From positions 145,297,582-145,361,581 of the forward strand of contig NC_037689.1 of NCBI RefSeq assembly GCF_003255815.1: 64,000 bases of DNA. Direction: 5' to 3'. This stretch comes from Theropithecus gelada (taxonomy: Eukaryota > Chordata > Mammalia > Primates > Cercopithecidae). A model generated the notes under the pieces. It ran no database searches, was not told the origin of the DNA, and worked only from the letters and a program-made list of their open reading frames with translations. This document shows, piece after piece, positions 37,040 through 49,698 of the stretch; position 1 is the first letter of the stretch, and each line of letters begins with the position of its first letter. The position numbers and the translations under genes are program-made.

Positions 37040-38770
37040 TTTGAAAAGTCTTCCCTCCTTAACCTCCCTTCACAAAGTACTACCTTTTCGTTCCCTCTTT
37101 TCAGAAATGACTTTCTCTCATAGACGGCTTTCCTCCCTCATCTCTCCCAAGGTCTTCTTTTCAGTATCTCCATCACATGGGACTAACCTTCTTCACCGCA
37201 CCACTCAAAGTACTAACCTCCATCATCTCCTCTCTTAAAACTTTTCTACCCCTAACCTCACTTGCTAACCTCCCGTACTTCACTACACAAATTTCCTCAG
37301 TCACTTCCCTTCACAAAAGTCTTTCCTTGCTCATTTCCCCTCACGAAAGCCTTTCTTTACTCACCTTCCATCACAGAGTCCTACCCTCCCGCATGTTCAC
37401 TCACAAATGCCTTCCTTTATCTCCCTCTAAAGGCTTCTTATCACACTTCTTCTGACAAAGTGCTTCCTTTTCTCACCTCAGTCATGAAGGCCTTTAATTC
37501 CTCAACTCTCCACTAAAATTCCTTGTCTTCCTTCACAAAGACCTTCCTCCCTCATCTCTTCTCACAAGGGCCTTTCTTCTCTCATCTCCCTCATGAAATT
37601 ATAACCCCCTTCATCTCCTCTTCATAGTCCTTTCTTCTCTCACCAATACATTCCCTGTCTCACCTTTGCTTATATAGTTCTAACCTCCCTTATCTCTCCT
37701 CACAAAGGTATACCCTCCTTCTTCTCCTCTACCAAAATCTTCTTTCCATGCTCTCCCCTAACAAAATTCTAACCCCTTTCGCCTCCCCTCACAAAGACCT
37801 CACCTTCTTTTATGGTTGCCTTTCCTGCTTTCTTTACCCTCACAGTTGACTTCCCTCCCTGCTCAAAGGCCTTCTTCCCTCAAGTCCCCTCACAAAACCC
37901 TAACTTCCTCATCTCCTTTCCCAAAAAACTTCCCTCCTTCACTTATCACAAAGGCCTTCCCTTTTTTACCCTCACAAATGCCTTCCTTCCTTCATCACCA
38001 TTCCAAAAGTTTTTCTTGTCCTTCAGTCAAGGTCCTTTCATATCTCACCTCCCCACAATGACTTTCCTTTGCCCACTTCACAGGCCATCTCTCAAAAGCT
38101 TTTCATTCCTTATCTCACAGAGCCCTTTTCTCCTCTCTCTTAAAGTCTTCAGTCCCTTACTTCCCTTCTTTTACCTTATATCATCCTCTCCCTCTCTAAG
38201 CTACCTTCACTAAGGCCTTGCCTCTCTCCCTCAAATTCCTTCCCCTATCTCTTTATTTACCCTCCTCCAGGCCTTTACTCACTCCCCTTCAGAAGCCTAC
38301 TTTCAGCTCTCCAAAAGTTCTCCTCACTCAGGTTTTCCTTCCTTTACCATCCAAAGGCACTTTCCAATTCTTCCCCAAAAGCCTCCTTTTCTTCCTTCTA
38401 CTTAATGATCTTTCTGCCTCATGTGCCTCTCTCAAAGTCTTTCCCTTCTCCTCCAGATTCTCCCAACCTGAACTGCTTTTCCTTTTCCTACACCCTTCTT
38501 TCCTTCCATAACCTTCCTAAGTCTCAGATGGTTTTCTCAAAACAGCTTTCTCTGTATTACCCACAATAGCATGCCTTTTCTCCCAACCCCCTCACAAATG
38601 TATTTCATGTTCTCATCTGCACAAAGGCCTTAGATTTCCCACAGTCTCCTGCCTTTGAGCTCCAGACCCAAGCCCAAAGACTTCAGCATCCCCACATCTA
38701 ATCTCAATGGCTTCTTTCTCCGTGCTCTCCCTAGAGGTTTTCCATCTTCTCAACCAAGGTCCACCCACAG
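37040..38770 (+). repeat. polypyrimidine minisatellite, 3' part (intron 1)
   Basis: About 1.7 kb of degenerate units, 28-34 bp each, roughly 'cacaaaggccttcctccctc atctcccct'. Good adjacent units lie at about 37537-37595. The + strand, which is the transcribed RNA sense, is overwhelmingly C/T with a regularly spaced CACAAAG purine break. Open frames through it (for example 37812-38213) follow from the lack of purines and are not genes. Confidence 0.85.
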
Positions 38771-38774
38771 TCAA

Positions 38775-39422
38775 AGAGGGAGGTAAAGATTGGGCAATGG
38801 CATCACAGCTAAAAAGAATGGAGACTTCTATACACTATGTCACAACTACATGGGTTTATAGGTTTTTGTGAGGAATGAAATTCGAAGTTAAATAAAATAT
38901 ATGCTGTGTCTTATCAATTATTTGAAATAAGTTAGAAAATATGATTTCTGTTCTTTGAAAAAATGTTAAGATATTTTTAATGATCATTTACAAATCATAA
39001 TATTACCACAAATTATTCAGGTTTATTTCTACTATTTATCTAAAACACCAAAGTAATTCTGAATTACTGAATTTGTAATAGTACAATACTAAAAGTCTTC
39101 TTATCCTCTAAAAAAGTAAGCTGAAAAACAAAACTATAAATTGTATATTTTTTCTTAGTCAGTGAGTTCTTCATTTTCTATTTCTATTTTGAGTAGAACT
39201 CCCACAACAAAAAAGAATACTGTCTAATTCAGTGTGATTTCTTTATTTCCAGGAGTACTTTTTCCATTATAGGTCTAACATGTTTTCTCCTAAAATAATC
39301 CATGATTCATTCTTTATATTGTTAGATTTCCCAGATTCTTAGGAGGTAATATGTGACTGTATGAATTAAATTTAATTTGCATTTAAAATTATTTCACTTA
39401 ATTAACATAACAAAATGCACTG
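38775..39422. other. intron 1 DNA, nothing recognised
   Basis: AT-rich, with no gene or nameable repeat. Confidence 0.4.
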
Positions 39423-39808
39423 TGTTACGGGGTGAATCGTGTCCCCTCACCAAAAACAGTTGCAATTTTAACCCCAATACCTTATTTGTGATCTTATTTG
39501 GAGATAAGGTCTTCATAGAGATAATCAAGTTAAAATGAGGTCATCTGGAGTGTATTTTAATTCACTATGAATGGTGTCCTTATAAAAAAGGGGAAACTTG
39601 GACACAGAGACAGACACCTATACAGGAAAGACTATTTCAATCTGCAAGCCAAGGAGAGGACTTTCCTCACAATCCTCAGAAGGAAACAGCCCTACTAACA
39701 CCTTGATTTTGGACTTCTAGCCTCCAGAGGTGTGAAACAATAAATTTCTGTTTTAAGTCACCCAGTTTATGGTATGTTGTTACAACAGCCCTAGAAAACT
39801 AATATACA
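39423..39808 (+). mobile_element. MLT1-type MaLR solo LTR
   Basis: Begins tgttacggggtgaatcgtgt and ends 'ctagaaaactaatataca', the TG...CA ends of a MaLR LTR. Internal landmarks include 'tatttggagataaggtcttc', 'ttaaaatgaggtcat', 'ggacttctagcctccagag' and the poly(A) region 'caataaatttctgttt'. 386 bp, with no internal region attached. Confidence 0.85.
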
Positions 39809-40404
39809 TCAGAAGGTAAAATAATTGTCCATGGTCCTGTAGAATTATGCCGAAAGCAAAACATATGGTTCTGACATTAAAATTCCCTTTTTTGTTTCTA
39901 GACAGACCCCAGTGAGTTCTCTTACATTTAATGCTACTGAGAGGAATCGAAGTTGAGTGACCTGAGGTAACTCTGGGATATCCCTCCAGTTTGTATTGTC
40001 ATTTGCATTCCCAAGCCACATTGCCTTTCCGGTTATATTTATGCAAAAGACATACAGACCAGTGGCATACAGGATGAGGAGAGAAGCAAATTGGGGACTG
40101 GGAGTTTGATCCCACCAATTATCTGTAACCTATTCAGTCAGTCCTAACTGCTCATCCTTTTTAGGGAAATTTAAAAAACGAGAAATAAAGATGGACCAGT
40201 AGGTAATATTTTCAAATTGCCTTAGCTCCATGGACAAATCCCAGTAACTAGTTTCTGTATCATTTTATTAGAATACCTTATTTATCTAATATCCTTGCGG
40301 AGTGAATGAGGCATTACACATAGAAAGTCTGGCTGCCTGCCATGTACCTAATTGAGCACAAGGCTAGCTTTTGCTTTAACCCCGTGTACATGTGGTATAG
40401 TTGG
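39809..40404. other. intron 1 DNA, nothing recognised
   Basis: No gene or firm repeat. Confidence 0.4.
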
Positions 40405-40736
40405 AGGAGCCCTAAGCTAGGAATCAGGAGATCTAGGTTGCCCTGATTGTTCACATTAACTTGCTGTGTGACCTTTGATAAGTCATTTTACTTCTTCAGG
40501 CTGTAGCTATCTTGTTGAAAAAATGAAGAAATTTCACTAGGTAAGCATTTCTTCTGTTCACTCCTTTCAAGCTAGGAGCCCTAAGCTAGGAATTAGGAGA
40601 TCTAGGTTGCCCTGATTGTTCACACTAACTTGCTGTGGACCTTTGATGAGTCATTTTACCTCTTTAGGCTTCAGTTATCTTGTCGAAAAAATGAAGAAAT
40701 TTCACTAAGTGGGCATTTCTCCTTTCAGTCAGAATG
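40405..40736 (+). repeat. 169-bp tandem duplication carrying a MIR
   Basis: Unit 1 starts at 40405 and unit 2 at 40574, both aggagccctaagctaggaat. Both include a MIR core ('cttgctgtgtgacctttgat', then 'gttgaaaaaatgaagaaatt'). The copies differ at about one base in fifteen, with a few small indels. A two-unit array. Confidence 0.88.
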
Positions 40737-40997
40737 CTTGGTTATCTTGATGATACCAGTCATTCATAGTTCCCTTTAGGCTACCTTACTTTTTTACATT
40801 AATATATTTATTTAAAAAGGGAACTGTACCATAGTTATAAATGGAAAGTTGACCATATTTGCTATTAACATTATTAATAAAAATAAATATCCTTAAAACA
40901 AAGTAATGATATTAAATTTAAAATTGTAAGCAATAAAAATAAACAATGAAAGTCACGTAACAAACTATTTGTTTTGCATTGTATTAAACACTTCACA

Positions 40998-41155
40998 TGT
41001 GACATCATTTAATCCTTATAACACTTCAAAATAAATATCACCATTTTGCAGATGAGTAAACTGAGGCAACGAGAAGTTTACTGACATGCTCAAGTTCACC
41101 AGCTAGTATGTGGTAGAGCCAGGATGCAAACTCAGGTCTGTTTGAGGCCAACACC
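40998..41155 (-). repeat. MIR SINE, minus strand
   Basis: Reads 'attttgcagatgagtaaact gaggcaacg', 'agctagtatgtggtagagcc' and 'aggatgcaaactcaggtctg', the reverse complement of the MIR core. Confidence 0.75.
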
Positions 41156-41294
41156 CAGAAAGACAGTGGCATAGGTAGACCCTGAACTTAAAGCCCCAGT
41201 AAAATCCTTTAGATACTGATACAGTTAGCCACTGCTCTTTCTGTCTCCCCACCCTGTCATTCAGTTTCTCATCTATTAGACCTCACACCAGAGT

Positions 41295-41315
41295 GGGCGG
41301 GTGGGGCGGGAGGGG
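41295..41315 (+). other. G-quadruplex motif
   Basis: gggcgggtggggcgggagggg: five runs of three or four G separated by single-base loops, on the FMR1NB RNA-sense strand in intron 1. Confidence 0.85.
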
Positions 41316-41865
41316 CAACATAATTTGTAAAATGAAAATACAAGATCTCTCATTCAAAATTTATGGATTTCAAAATGGTGATAGCAAAACATTAAACCAA
41401 GCATGGAGCTCCCCAAGTGTGGGGCCCTGTTTGACTGCACAAGTCACATATAGATGAAACTCTCTGTCTGCACTGAGTCTGGTGTTTCTTTTCTGTTGAA
41501 ATGTAGTTAGATTTTTAGTCTTTCATTTGTTACAGGGAAATTTAAAAATAAAATTCTTTGTGACAAGGAAACGTAATTGGTTCTTTACTATTTTCTACTA
41601 CCAATTTAAAAGGCTGATTCCTAATCTTTTATTTGCTGAACATGCTAATGAGTGTAAAGATGCAAATTAGAGGCCAAGAGGATGAAATTATTCTTCATAT
41701 GAAAAAAAATGGAGGAGGGGAAAAAGGCCAGAGGCTGTTTGGGTAGAGAGGAAGACCTGAGAAAAAGGCTTGTGTGCTGGCTGATGGGAGACTTTGGAGA
41801 GAGTTAAAGAGGAAAAGGAGACAATCGTCCCAGGGAAGAAAGAACAGGGATGAAAGTTTATAAAG

Positions 41866-43326
41866 CCGAAGCAAAAAGAATAAAGCTGGAGGCATCACAC
41901 TACCTGACTTCAAACTATACTATAAGGCTCCAGTAACCAAAACAGTGTGGTACTGGTACCAAAACAGACATATAGACCAATGGAACAGAGCAGAGGCCTC
42001 AGAAGTAATGCCACACATCTACAACCATCTGATCTTTGACAAACCTGTCAAAAACAAGCAATGGAGAAAGGATTCCCTATTTAATAAATAGTGCTGGAAA
42101 AACTGGCTAGCCATATGCAGGAAACAGAAACTGGACACTTTCTTTACACCTTATACAAAAATTAACTCAAGATGGATTAAAGACTTAAGTGTAAGACCTA
42201 AAACCATACAAACCCTAGAAGAAAACCTAGACAGTTCCATTCAGGACATAGGCATGAGCAGAGACTTCATGACTAAAACACCAAAAGCAATGGCAACAAA
42301 AGCCAAAATTGACAAATGGGATCTAATTAAACTAAAGAGCTTCTGCTTCGCAAAAGAAACTCTCATCAGAGTGAACAGGCAACCTATAGAATGGGAGAAA
42401 ATTTTTGCAATCTATCCATCTGACAAAAGGTTACTATCCAGAATCTACAAAGAACTTAAACAAATTTACAAGAAAAAAAAAAAAAAACATCAAAAAGTGG
42501 GCAAAGGATATGAACAGACACTTCTCAAAAGGAGACATGTATGTGGCCAAAAAACATATGAATAAAAGCTCATCATCACTGGTCATTAGAGAAATGCAAA
42601 TAAAAACCACAATGAGATACCATCTCACACCAGTTAGAATGGCAATCATTAAAATGTATGGAAACAACAGATGCTGGAGAGGATGTGGAGAAATAAGAAC
42701 ACTTTTACACTGTTGGTGGGACTGTAAACAGTTCAACCATTGTGGAAGACAGTGTGGCAATTCCTCAAGGATCTAGAACCAGCAATACCATTTGACCCAG
42801 CAATCTCATTACTGGGTATATACCCAAAGGATTATAAATCATTCTACTATAAGGACACATGCACATGTATGTTTATTGCAGCACTATTTACAATAGCAAA
42901 GACTTGGAACCAACCCAAATGCACATCAGTGATAGACTGGATAAAGAAAATGTGGCATATATACACCATGGAATACTATGCAGCCATAAAAAAAATGAGT
43001 TCGTGTCCTTTTCAGGGACATGGATGAGGCTGGAAACCATCATTCTCAGTAAACTAACACAGGAACAGAAAACTAAACACTGCATGTTCTCACTCATAAG
43101 TAGGAGTTGAACAATGAGAACATATGGACACAGAGAGAGGAACATCACACACGAGAGCATGTGATGTCAGGAGGTCGGGGGCTAGAGGAGGGATAGCATT
43201 AGGAGAATTACCTAATGTAGATGATGGGTTGATGGGTGCAGCAAACCACCATGGCCCGTGTATATCTATGTAACAAACCTGCACATTCTGCACATGTATC
43301 CCAGAACTCAAAGTATTAAAAAAAAC
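41866..43326 (+). mobile_element. 5'-truncated L1 with target-site duplication
   Basis: Last 1.2 kb of ORF2, 3' UTR and an A tail. Flanked by aaagtttataaag at 41853-41865 and 43327-43339 (13 of 13). ORF2 pieces are open over 80-120 codons and broken by frameshifts, for example at an A run near 42473-42487. Confidence 0.9.
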
Positions 43327-43339
43327 AAAGTTTATAAAG

Positions 43340-44105
43340 ATTTGCCATATGACAAGTCATGTCAGTCGTGTTTGATGTCATGGTAGGTTTGATATTTTGC
43401 TCATATTTTTTTCTTCTACACTTTCAAATAAACTCATAGCAAACATTAATATATTCATAAATATTCATCTATGTTCTACCTAAAATTCTTATGTACTACT
43501 AGTGATAGACTACGCTTTGAGACATACTGCTCAAGTTAGTTTAAAAATAATTGTCTTTCAGAGTATGGAAGAAATCAGAGGTGGAGGGCAGGGTATAATA
43601 TATTCTAGACTTATGGTTGAGACTGCCACTGATGTTGCTTATCTGAGTTAAGATGTTTAATTGTCACTTTCATTTCAAATGCCCATTGTAATGACCGAAA
43701 GAGCTATAAAGGGTGAAAACCTGGAGAACCTAGAAAGGTTCCATCTGTCATCTATATGCCAGAAACTTGGAGGGTTCTCTGAAAGATAAAAACATGACGG
43801 AGAGAAATCACAGCAACTTGTGTTTCATGTGAAGCCAACAGCAAGCCTGTCCAGCAGGGACTGGGGGCTAGGGCACTCTGAGTTGGGGACTCTAAGTTGA
43901 GGGATTAATATTCTAGAGGAACTCCAGAGAACGCATAACTTGCTGAATATAACTTAGAATGGAGACTCCGGCCTCGGTGTGCTACTGTCAGCCAACACTT
44001 ACTTCGGATGGTGTGCTGAATCAAGTGGCAACAAGGACAGCAAATTGACGAAGGGGGACACTGAGCAAACAAACAGAAATATGGAACAAAGGTCTTGTCA
44101 AGGTC
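43340..44105. other. intron 1 DNA, nothing recognised
   Basis: No gene, RNA or nameable repeat. Confidence 0.4.
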
Positions 44106-44525
44106 TCTTCCATCTGTAGCTCCCTTCTCATGTCATGTGGGACAGGGTTCTCTGATCTGGCAAAGTGTGCCTAACAATATTAATCTCATTTCTTGTCCTT
44201 GTGCTGGAAGCACTCTCCCAGGCCCTTTGTTCAGCCAGCTACTTCTAGCCTTTTTTTTTTCCCAACTTAATTATCATCTACTCAGAGAGACTGGCTCCCA
44301 TTTAAAGTAGCCCTCTCCTTTATTCTGTATCAGTATCCACTTTCTTCATAGCACTGATTACAATTTGTAATTATTTAATTTGTTAGTTGACTTACTTTTT
44401 GTCTGTCTTCTCCACTGCATTGTAGTAAGCTCCATGAAGGCAGGGATCTTGTCTGACTTGTTCACTGATATATCCTCAAAGCATAGAATATAGTAGGTGT
44501 TCAGTAATGAGTAAGCATTAGTAGA
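44106..44525 (+). repeat. LINE L2 3' end
   Basis: The order 'gtaagctccatgaaggcagg', 'gatcttgtctgacttgttca' and 'aatatagtaggtgttcagta' is the L2 3' terminus. The preceding 0.25 kb fits diverged L2. Confidence 0.7.
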
Positions 44526-44893
44526 AAACAAGCAGGAAAAAATGGATTATTTTTAATATTGCCAAGATATAATATATAGTGAAGATAAAATTGTCATGAT
44601 TGAATATGCATTGTCGGAGTATATGAAACAAATAGTTTTAGAAATTTAAGCAGAAATCATCAAAACCACAGTCATGGTGAGATACTTTAATATTTATCTT
44701 TTAGTCCTTGACAGAAAAAATAAAAATACAAAGCATTTGTATAATATAATTTAGCTTGATTTAACAGTTATAATAGAGTTCATTGTGAGAGTACACATTC
44801 AAATGTGTGTGTATGGAAGTTGCTCTCATTAAAATGAGAAAGAAGATATTATCATTGATATAAAGGAGTTTTAAATATTACAGTGAGTAGTCT

Positions 44894-46574
44894 TAAGGGC
44901 AGCCAGAGAGAAAGGTTGGGTTACCCACAAAAGGAAGCCCATCAGACTAACAGTAGATCTCTCGGCAGAAACTCTACAAGCCAGAAGAGAGTGGGGGCCA
45001 ATATTCAACATTCTTAAAGATAAGAATATTCAACCCAGAATTTCATATCCAGCCAAACTAAGTTTCATAAGTGAAGGAGAAATAAAATCCTTTACAGACA
45101 AGCAAATGCTTAGAGATTTTGTCACCACCAGGCTTGCCCTACAAGAGATCCCGAAGGAAGCACTAAACATGGAAAGGAACAACCGGTACCAGCCATTGCA
45201 AAAACATGCCAAAATGTAAAGACCATTGATGCTAGGAAGAAACTGCATCAACTAACGAGCAAAATAGCCAGCTAATATCACAATGACAGGATCAAGTTCA
45301 TACATAACAATATTAACCTTAAATGTAAATGGACTAAATGGTCCAATTAAAAGACACAGACTGGCAAATTGGATAAAGAGTCAAGACCCATCAGTTTGCT
45401 ATATTCAGGAGACCCATCTCACATGCAGAGACACACATAGGCTCAAAATAAAAGGATGGAGGAAGATCTACCAAGCAAATGGAAAACAAAAATAGGCAGG
45501 GGTTGCAATCCTAGTCTCTGATAAAACAGACTTTAAACCAACAAAGATCAAAAGAGACAAAGAAGGCCATTACATAATGGTAAAGGGATCAATTCAACAA
45601 GAAGAGCTAACTACCCTAAATATGTATGCACCCAATACAGGAGCACCCAGATTCATAGAGCAAGTCCTTAGAGACTTTCAAAGAGACTTAGACTCCCATA
45701 CAATAATAATGAGAGACTTTAACACCCCGCTGTCAACATTAGACAGATCAACGAGACAGAAAGTTAACAAGGATATCTAGGAATTGAACTCAACTCTGCA
45801 CCAAGAAGACCCAATAGACATCTACAGAACTCTCCACCCAAAAGCAGCAGAATATACATTCTTACCACCACCACATCGCAATTATTCCAAAATTGACCAC
45901 ATAGTTGGAAGTAAAGCACTCCTCAGCAAATGTAAAAGAACAGAAATTATAACAAACTGTCTCTCAGATCACAGTGCAATCAAACTAGAACTCAGGACTA
46001 AGAAACTCAGTCAAAATTGCTGAACTACATGGAAACTGAACAACCTGCTCCTGAATGACTACTGGGTACATAACGAAATGAAGGCAGAAATAAAGATGTT
46101 CTTTGAAACCAATGAGAACAAAGATACAACATACCAGAATCTCTGGGACACATTTAAAGCAGTGTGTAGTGGGAAATTTATAGCACTAAATGCCCACAAG
46201 AGAAAGCAGGACAGATCTAAAATTGACACCCTAGCATCACAATCCAAAGAACTAGAGAAGCAAGAGCAAACACATTCAAAAGCTAGCAGAAGGCAAGAAA
46301 TAACTAAGATCAGAGCAGAACTGAAGGAGATAGAAACACAAAAAACCCTTCAAAAAATCAGTGAATCCAGGAGCTGTTTTTTTGAGATGAACAACAAAAT
46401 TGATAGACCGCTAGCAAGACTAATAAAGAAGAAAAGAGAGAAGAATCAAATAGATGTAATAAAAAATGATAAAGGAGGTATCACCACCGGCCCCAGAGAA
46501 ATACAAACTGCCATCAGAGAATACTGTAAACACCTCTATGCAAATAAACTAGAAAATCTAGAAGAAATGGATAA
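44894..46574 (+). mobile_element. L1 fragment truncated at both ends
   Basis: Starts inside the last third of ORF1 ('taagggcagccagagagaaa'), passes the ORF1 stop and the ORF2 ATG (45283), and stops inside ORF2 after 'gaagaaatggataaattcc', matching position 17023 of the L1 at 13200. There is no 3' UTR and no poly(A) tail at the right edge. The ORF2 N-terminus has open stretches of 60-190 codons separated by stops. Confidence 0.82.
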
Positions 46575-47451
46575 ATTCCATACTAATAATTGCTTTGTAA
46601 ATAGATTATTTCCTAGCAAAATAAAAATAACAAAATTAACTGTGACCATGAAGTAAAAGATAAAGAACTACCCCTCTCCAAAAAATAAAGACTCAGACTT
46701 TTTCTGGATGAGTTTTCCCAAACCTTTAATGGATCAAATCATTCCTACATTGTTTCATCTGTTTTAGTCTAGAAAAAACAACAGGAAGCTTCCTAGGTTA
46801 TTTTAAGAAGCAGGTATAACTCTCATGCCAAGATTTACAAATGTAGCACACAAAAGAAAACTAAAGACACACTTCACTTAGGAATGTAGGAATGTTGAAT
46901 CATGAATCCTATATAAAACATTAGCACTTGTGGACTTTGCTCAGGAATGCAAGAATATTTTAATATTGGCAAATATATTAATAGTATTCAATAATTAATA
47001 GGCAGGGGGAAAGATCATCATGGCAGTAAATATTAAAAGGATTTGATAGAACCCCAGTTCTATCCCTGATTCAAAATGAAACAAAATAATAACAGAAAAT
47101 TTGTAGAAAACGACAACTAGAGAAATACATCCTTAATTTAATAAAGGGTATCTATCTTACACCAGCAGCCAACATTATACTTAATTATGAAATACTAGCA
47201 CATTCCCATTAAAGTCAGGAAAGATTCAAGAACGTCCATTGTTATGGTTATTAATCAACATAGTTTAAACATTTCTAGGCAATGCAGTGAAAGAAGAAAA
47301 ATAATTCAGCTGTTAATATGGTACAGAAAGGAGACAAAGTCATCTATATTTAGTGATAATATGATTGTCTATCTGGAATGACACTGAAGAACAATGAGAA
47401 CTAATGAGAGTTAACTAAGGTAGTAAGAAAATACATGTATAAAAATCAATA

Positions 47452-47645
47452 GCTCTCTTACATACCATCAATCCACTAGAAAATGTGGTGAAATGGGTTA
47501 TATTCACAAAACAACAAAATATATATGATGCCTGGGAATAAATGTACTGCTCTCTTACATATCATCAATCCACTAGAAAATGTGGTGAAATGGATTATAT
47601 TCACAAAACAACAAAATATATATGATGCCTGGGAATAAATGTACT
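47452..47645 (+). repeat. 97-bp tandem duplication
   Basis: Unit 1 at 47452-47548 and unit 2 at 47549-47645, both starting gctctcttacata. I count two mismatches in 97 bases. It lies in the old L1. Confidence 0.9.
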
Positions 47646-48004
47646 AAGAAAAGTGCAGAGCCTATCTGAATACAATGATAAACCTTATTCAGGGACATAA
47701 AAAGAGACTTGAATGGAGAAACAAAACTACTTAGGTGAAAAAATTTTGTAACATTATCAGTTCTCTCCAAATGAGTCCACATTTAATTGAATTCATGCCT
47801 AGCACACGGGACACACAATAAATGATTTTTGAATGAATGATAAATAAGTGAACATAATTACCATAAAATTTAGAAATTTTTTTTGGCTTGACAAAATGAT
47901 TTTAAGGTTCATCTAAAAATTTCTCAGAGCTGAAAATAAAATTTGATAATAGAGACAATCAAAAGATTACCAGATCAGTTATTAAAACATAATGACATAA
48001 GATA

Positions 48005-48290
48005 GGCCGGGTGCTGTGGCTTATGGAGGCCAAGATAGGTGGATCACCTGGGATCAGGAGTTTGATACCAGCCTGGGAAACATGGTGAAATCCTGTCTCT
48101 ACTAAAAATACAAAAATTAGTTGAGCATGTTGGCGCATGCCTGTAATCGCAGCTACTTGGGAGACCGAGGCACAAGAATCACTTGAACTAGGGAGGCGGA
48201 GGTTTCAGTGAGCTAAGGTTGCACCATTGCACTCCATCTTGGGCAACAGAGTGAGACTCTGTTTCAAAAAAAAAAAAATAAGAAAAGATA
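48005..48290 (+). mobile_element. Alu with a small left-arm deletion
   Basis: Starts ggccgggtgctgtggcttat and then jumps directly to 'ggaggccaagataggtgg', missing the usual 'cctgtaatcccagcactttg' segment. The rest of the dimer and an A tail follow. Confidence 0.85.
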
Positions 48291-49170
48291 AAATAAACAA
48301 TAACATTAGTATTGGCACATGAATAGATAGATTTGTGGAACAGAATAGAAAGTCAAGAAGCAGATCTATGATTATGTAAGGATTTAGAATATGATGACGT
48401 TATCATAAGTATAATAGAAAAGGATGGATTTAATAAAGGGCCTTAGGACTGCTGGAAAAATTGTATCCCTACTCCATAACACACTGCAAAAAATATACTC
48501 CAGGTGTATTAAATATTTAAATTTAAAAAGTACAACCATGAAAATGTTGTTAGTATTAGAGTATAGAATGCCTTTATAGAGGTAAAAATAATAAAGGAAG
48601 AGATTGATAGATTTAATTACATATAAAATTTTAAGTTTCTGAGCTTCCCAAACACCATAAAAAATGTAAGGATAACCAATTACCTTGAAAAAAATATTTT
48701 AAATATGTAGCAGATTAAGAGTTAAGTTCTCTACTGTGCGACACAATGCGAAAGATGTAAGCTCACTGATTATGAAAGTTGCAAATTAAAACAAAGGATA
48801 TTTTGTTTCATTTTGGCCATCAAATTGGCAAATAATAAAAAGCAGAGAGGTTTGAGAAAACTAGCACTTGCCTGTACTACTGGTAGAAGTGTATTTTGGG
48901 GTAACTATGCTGGAGGGTAATTTGGACATATTCAAGCACCATGCCTTAAGAATTTATCTTAAGTAATTTTTCATGAGTATTTGCAAATATATAAAGCTTC
49001 AACGATAATCATTGCAAGCTAATGATAGTGTAATGATAATCATTGCAGTATTCTTTATAACATCAATAAATTTTAAACAACCTGAATGTCTTCTTATGGA
49101 GAAATTGCTAACTCAATTATAATAGAGCCATATAATAGAATTCTGTGACATTATTAAAGATAGTTTTGGG

Positions 49171-49698
49171 AAATATTTAATGCTATGGACAAATCTGTGT
49201 TATCCTCTTCTCTTATGTAGGAGGGAATTGTGTAAATAAGACTGAAAACCAGTTCCTTAAAATAGTGAGAAAGAAGGATAAGGAAGGTTTTACTGTATGT
49301 AAGGCCTTGATTTTTATCAATATATATGTAAGCCAACATATTTTCTAAGGTTTTCTGTGATGGGATCTGATTTAGTTGGAATACATACTGTTTTCAGCTC
49401 ATCAATTGATTAGGCCTCTTAATACTGTTTGTCAGAGGCAAGTTTACTATTGTAAATCAGTTTACAACAATGGGATGTGTCAGCCTATAGCTTAAGCATT
49501 TGCAAATTTAACACTTTTTCAGTTTCACAACAAAATTGCATTCTGATTATTAATAATAAGTTGTTAGGAGATGAAAGTATATCTGTTAGCTATTTGACTT
49601 TCTATAATTAATTTAAGCAAAGGTAATTACTATTAAAGGGTCATTGAAAGTGATATATGCTTTATATGTTGGGATTAATAATTTTACTTCTTCTTCAG
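49171..49698. other. end of intron 1, nothing recognised
   Basis: AT-rich. A pyrimidine tract (ttttacttcttcttcag) ends in the exon 2 acceptor. Confidence 0.5.

Larger units (their letters stand above)
44526..49170 (+). mobile_element. old L1M-type LINE, interrupted
   Basis: Diverged ORF2 and 3' segments of an old L1 at about 44600-44893 and 46575-49170. They are interrupted by a younger L1 piece (44894-46574) and an Alu (48005-48290). Heavily mutated. Borders are approximate. Confidence 0.55.
28245..49698 (+). other. FMR1NB: FMR1NB intron 1
   Basis: GT...AG intron of 21,454 bp, donor gtgagt and acceptor ttcttcttcag. Much of it is L1, Alu and a polypyrimidine minisatellite, listed separately. 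Confidence 0.88.

Noticed and set aside
37812..38511. Long Ser/Phe/Leu/Pro-rich open frames that look like a repetitive protein
   Set aside because: They overlap in several frames and follow from the near absence of purines in the minisatellite. There is no splice or start support.
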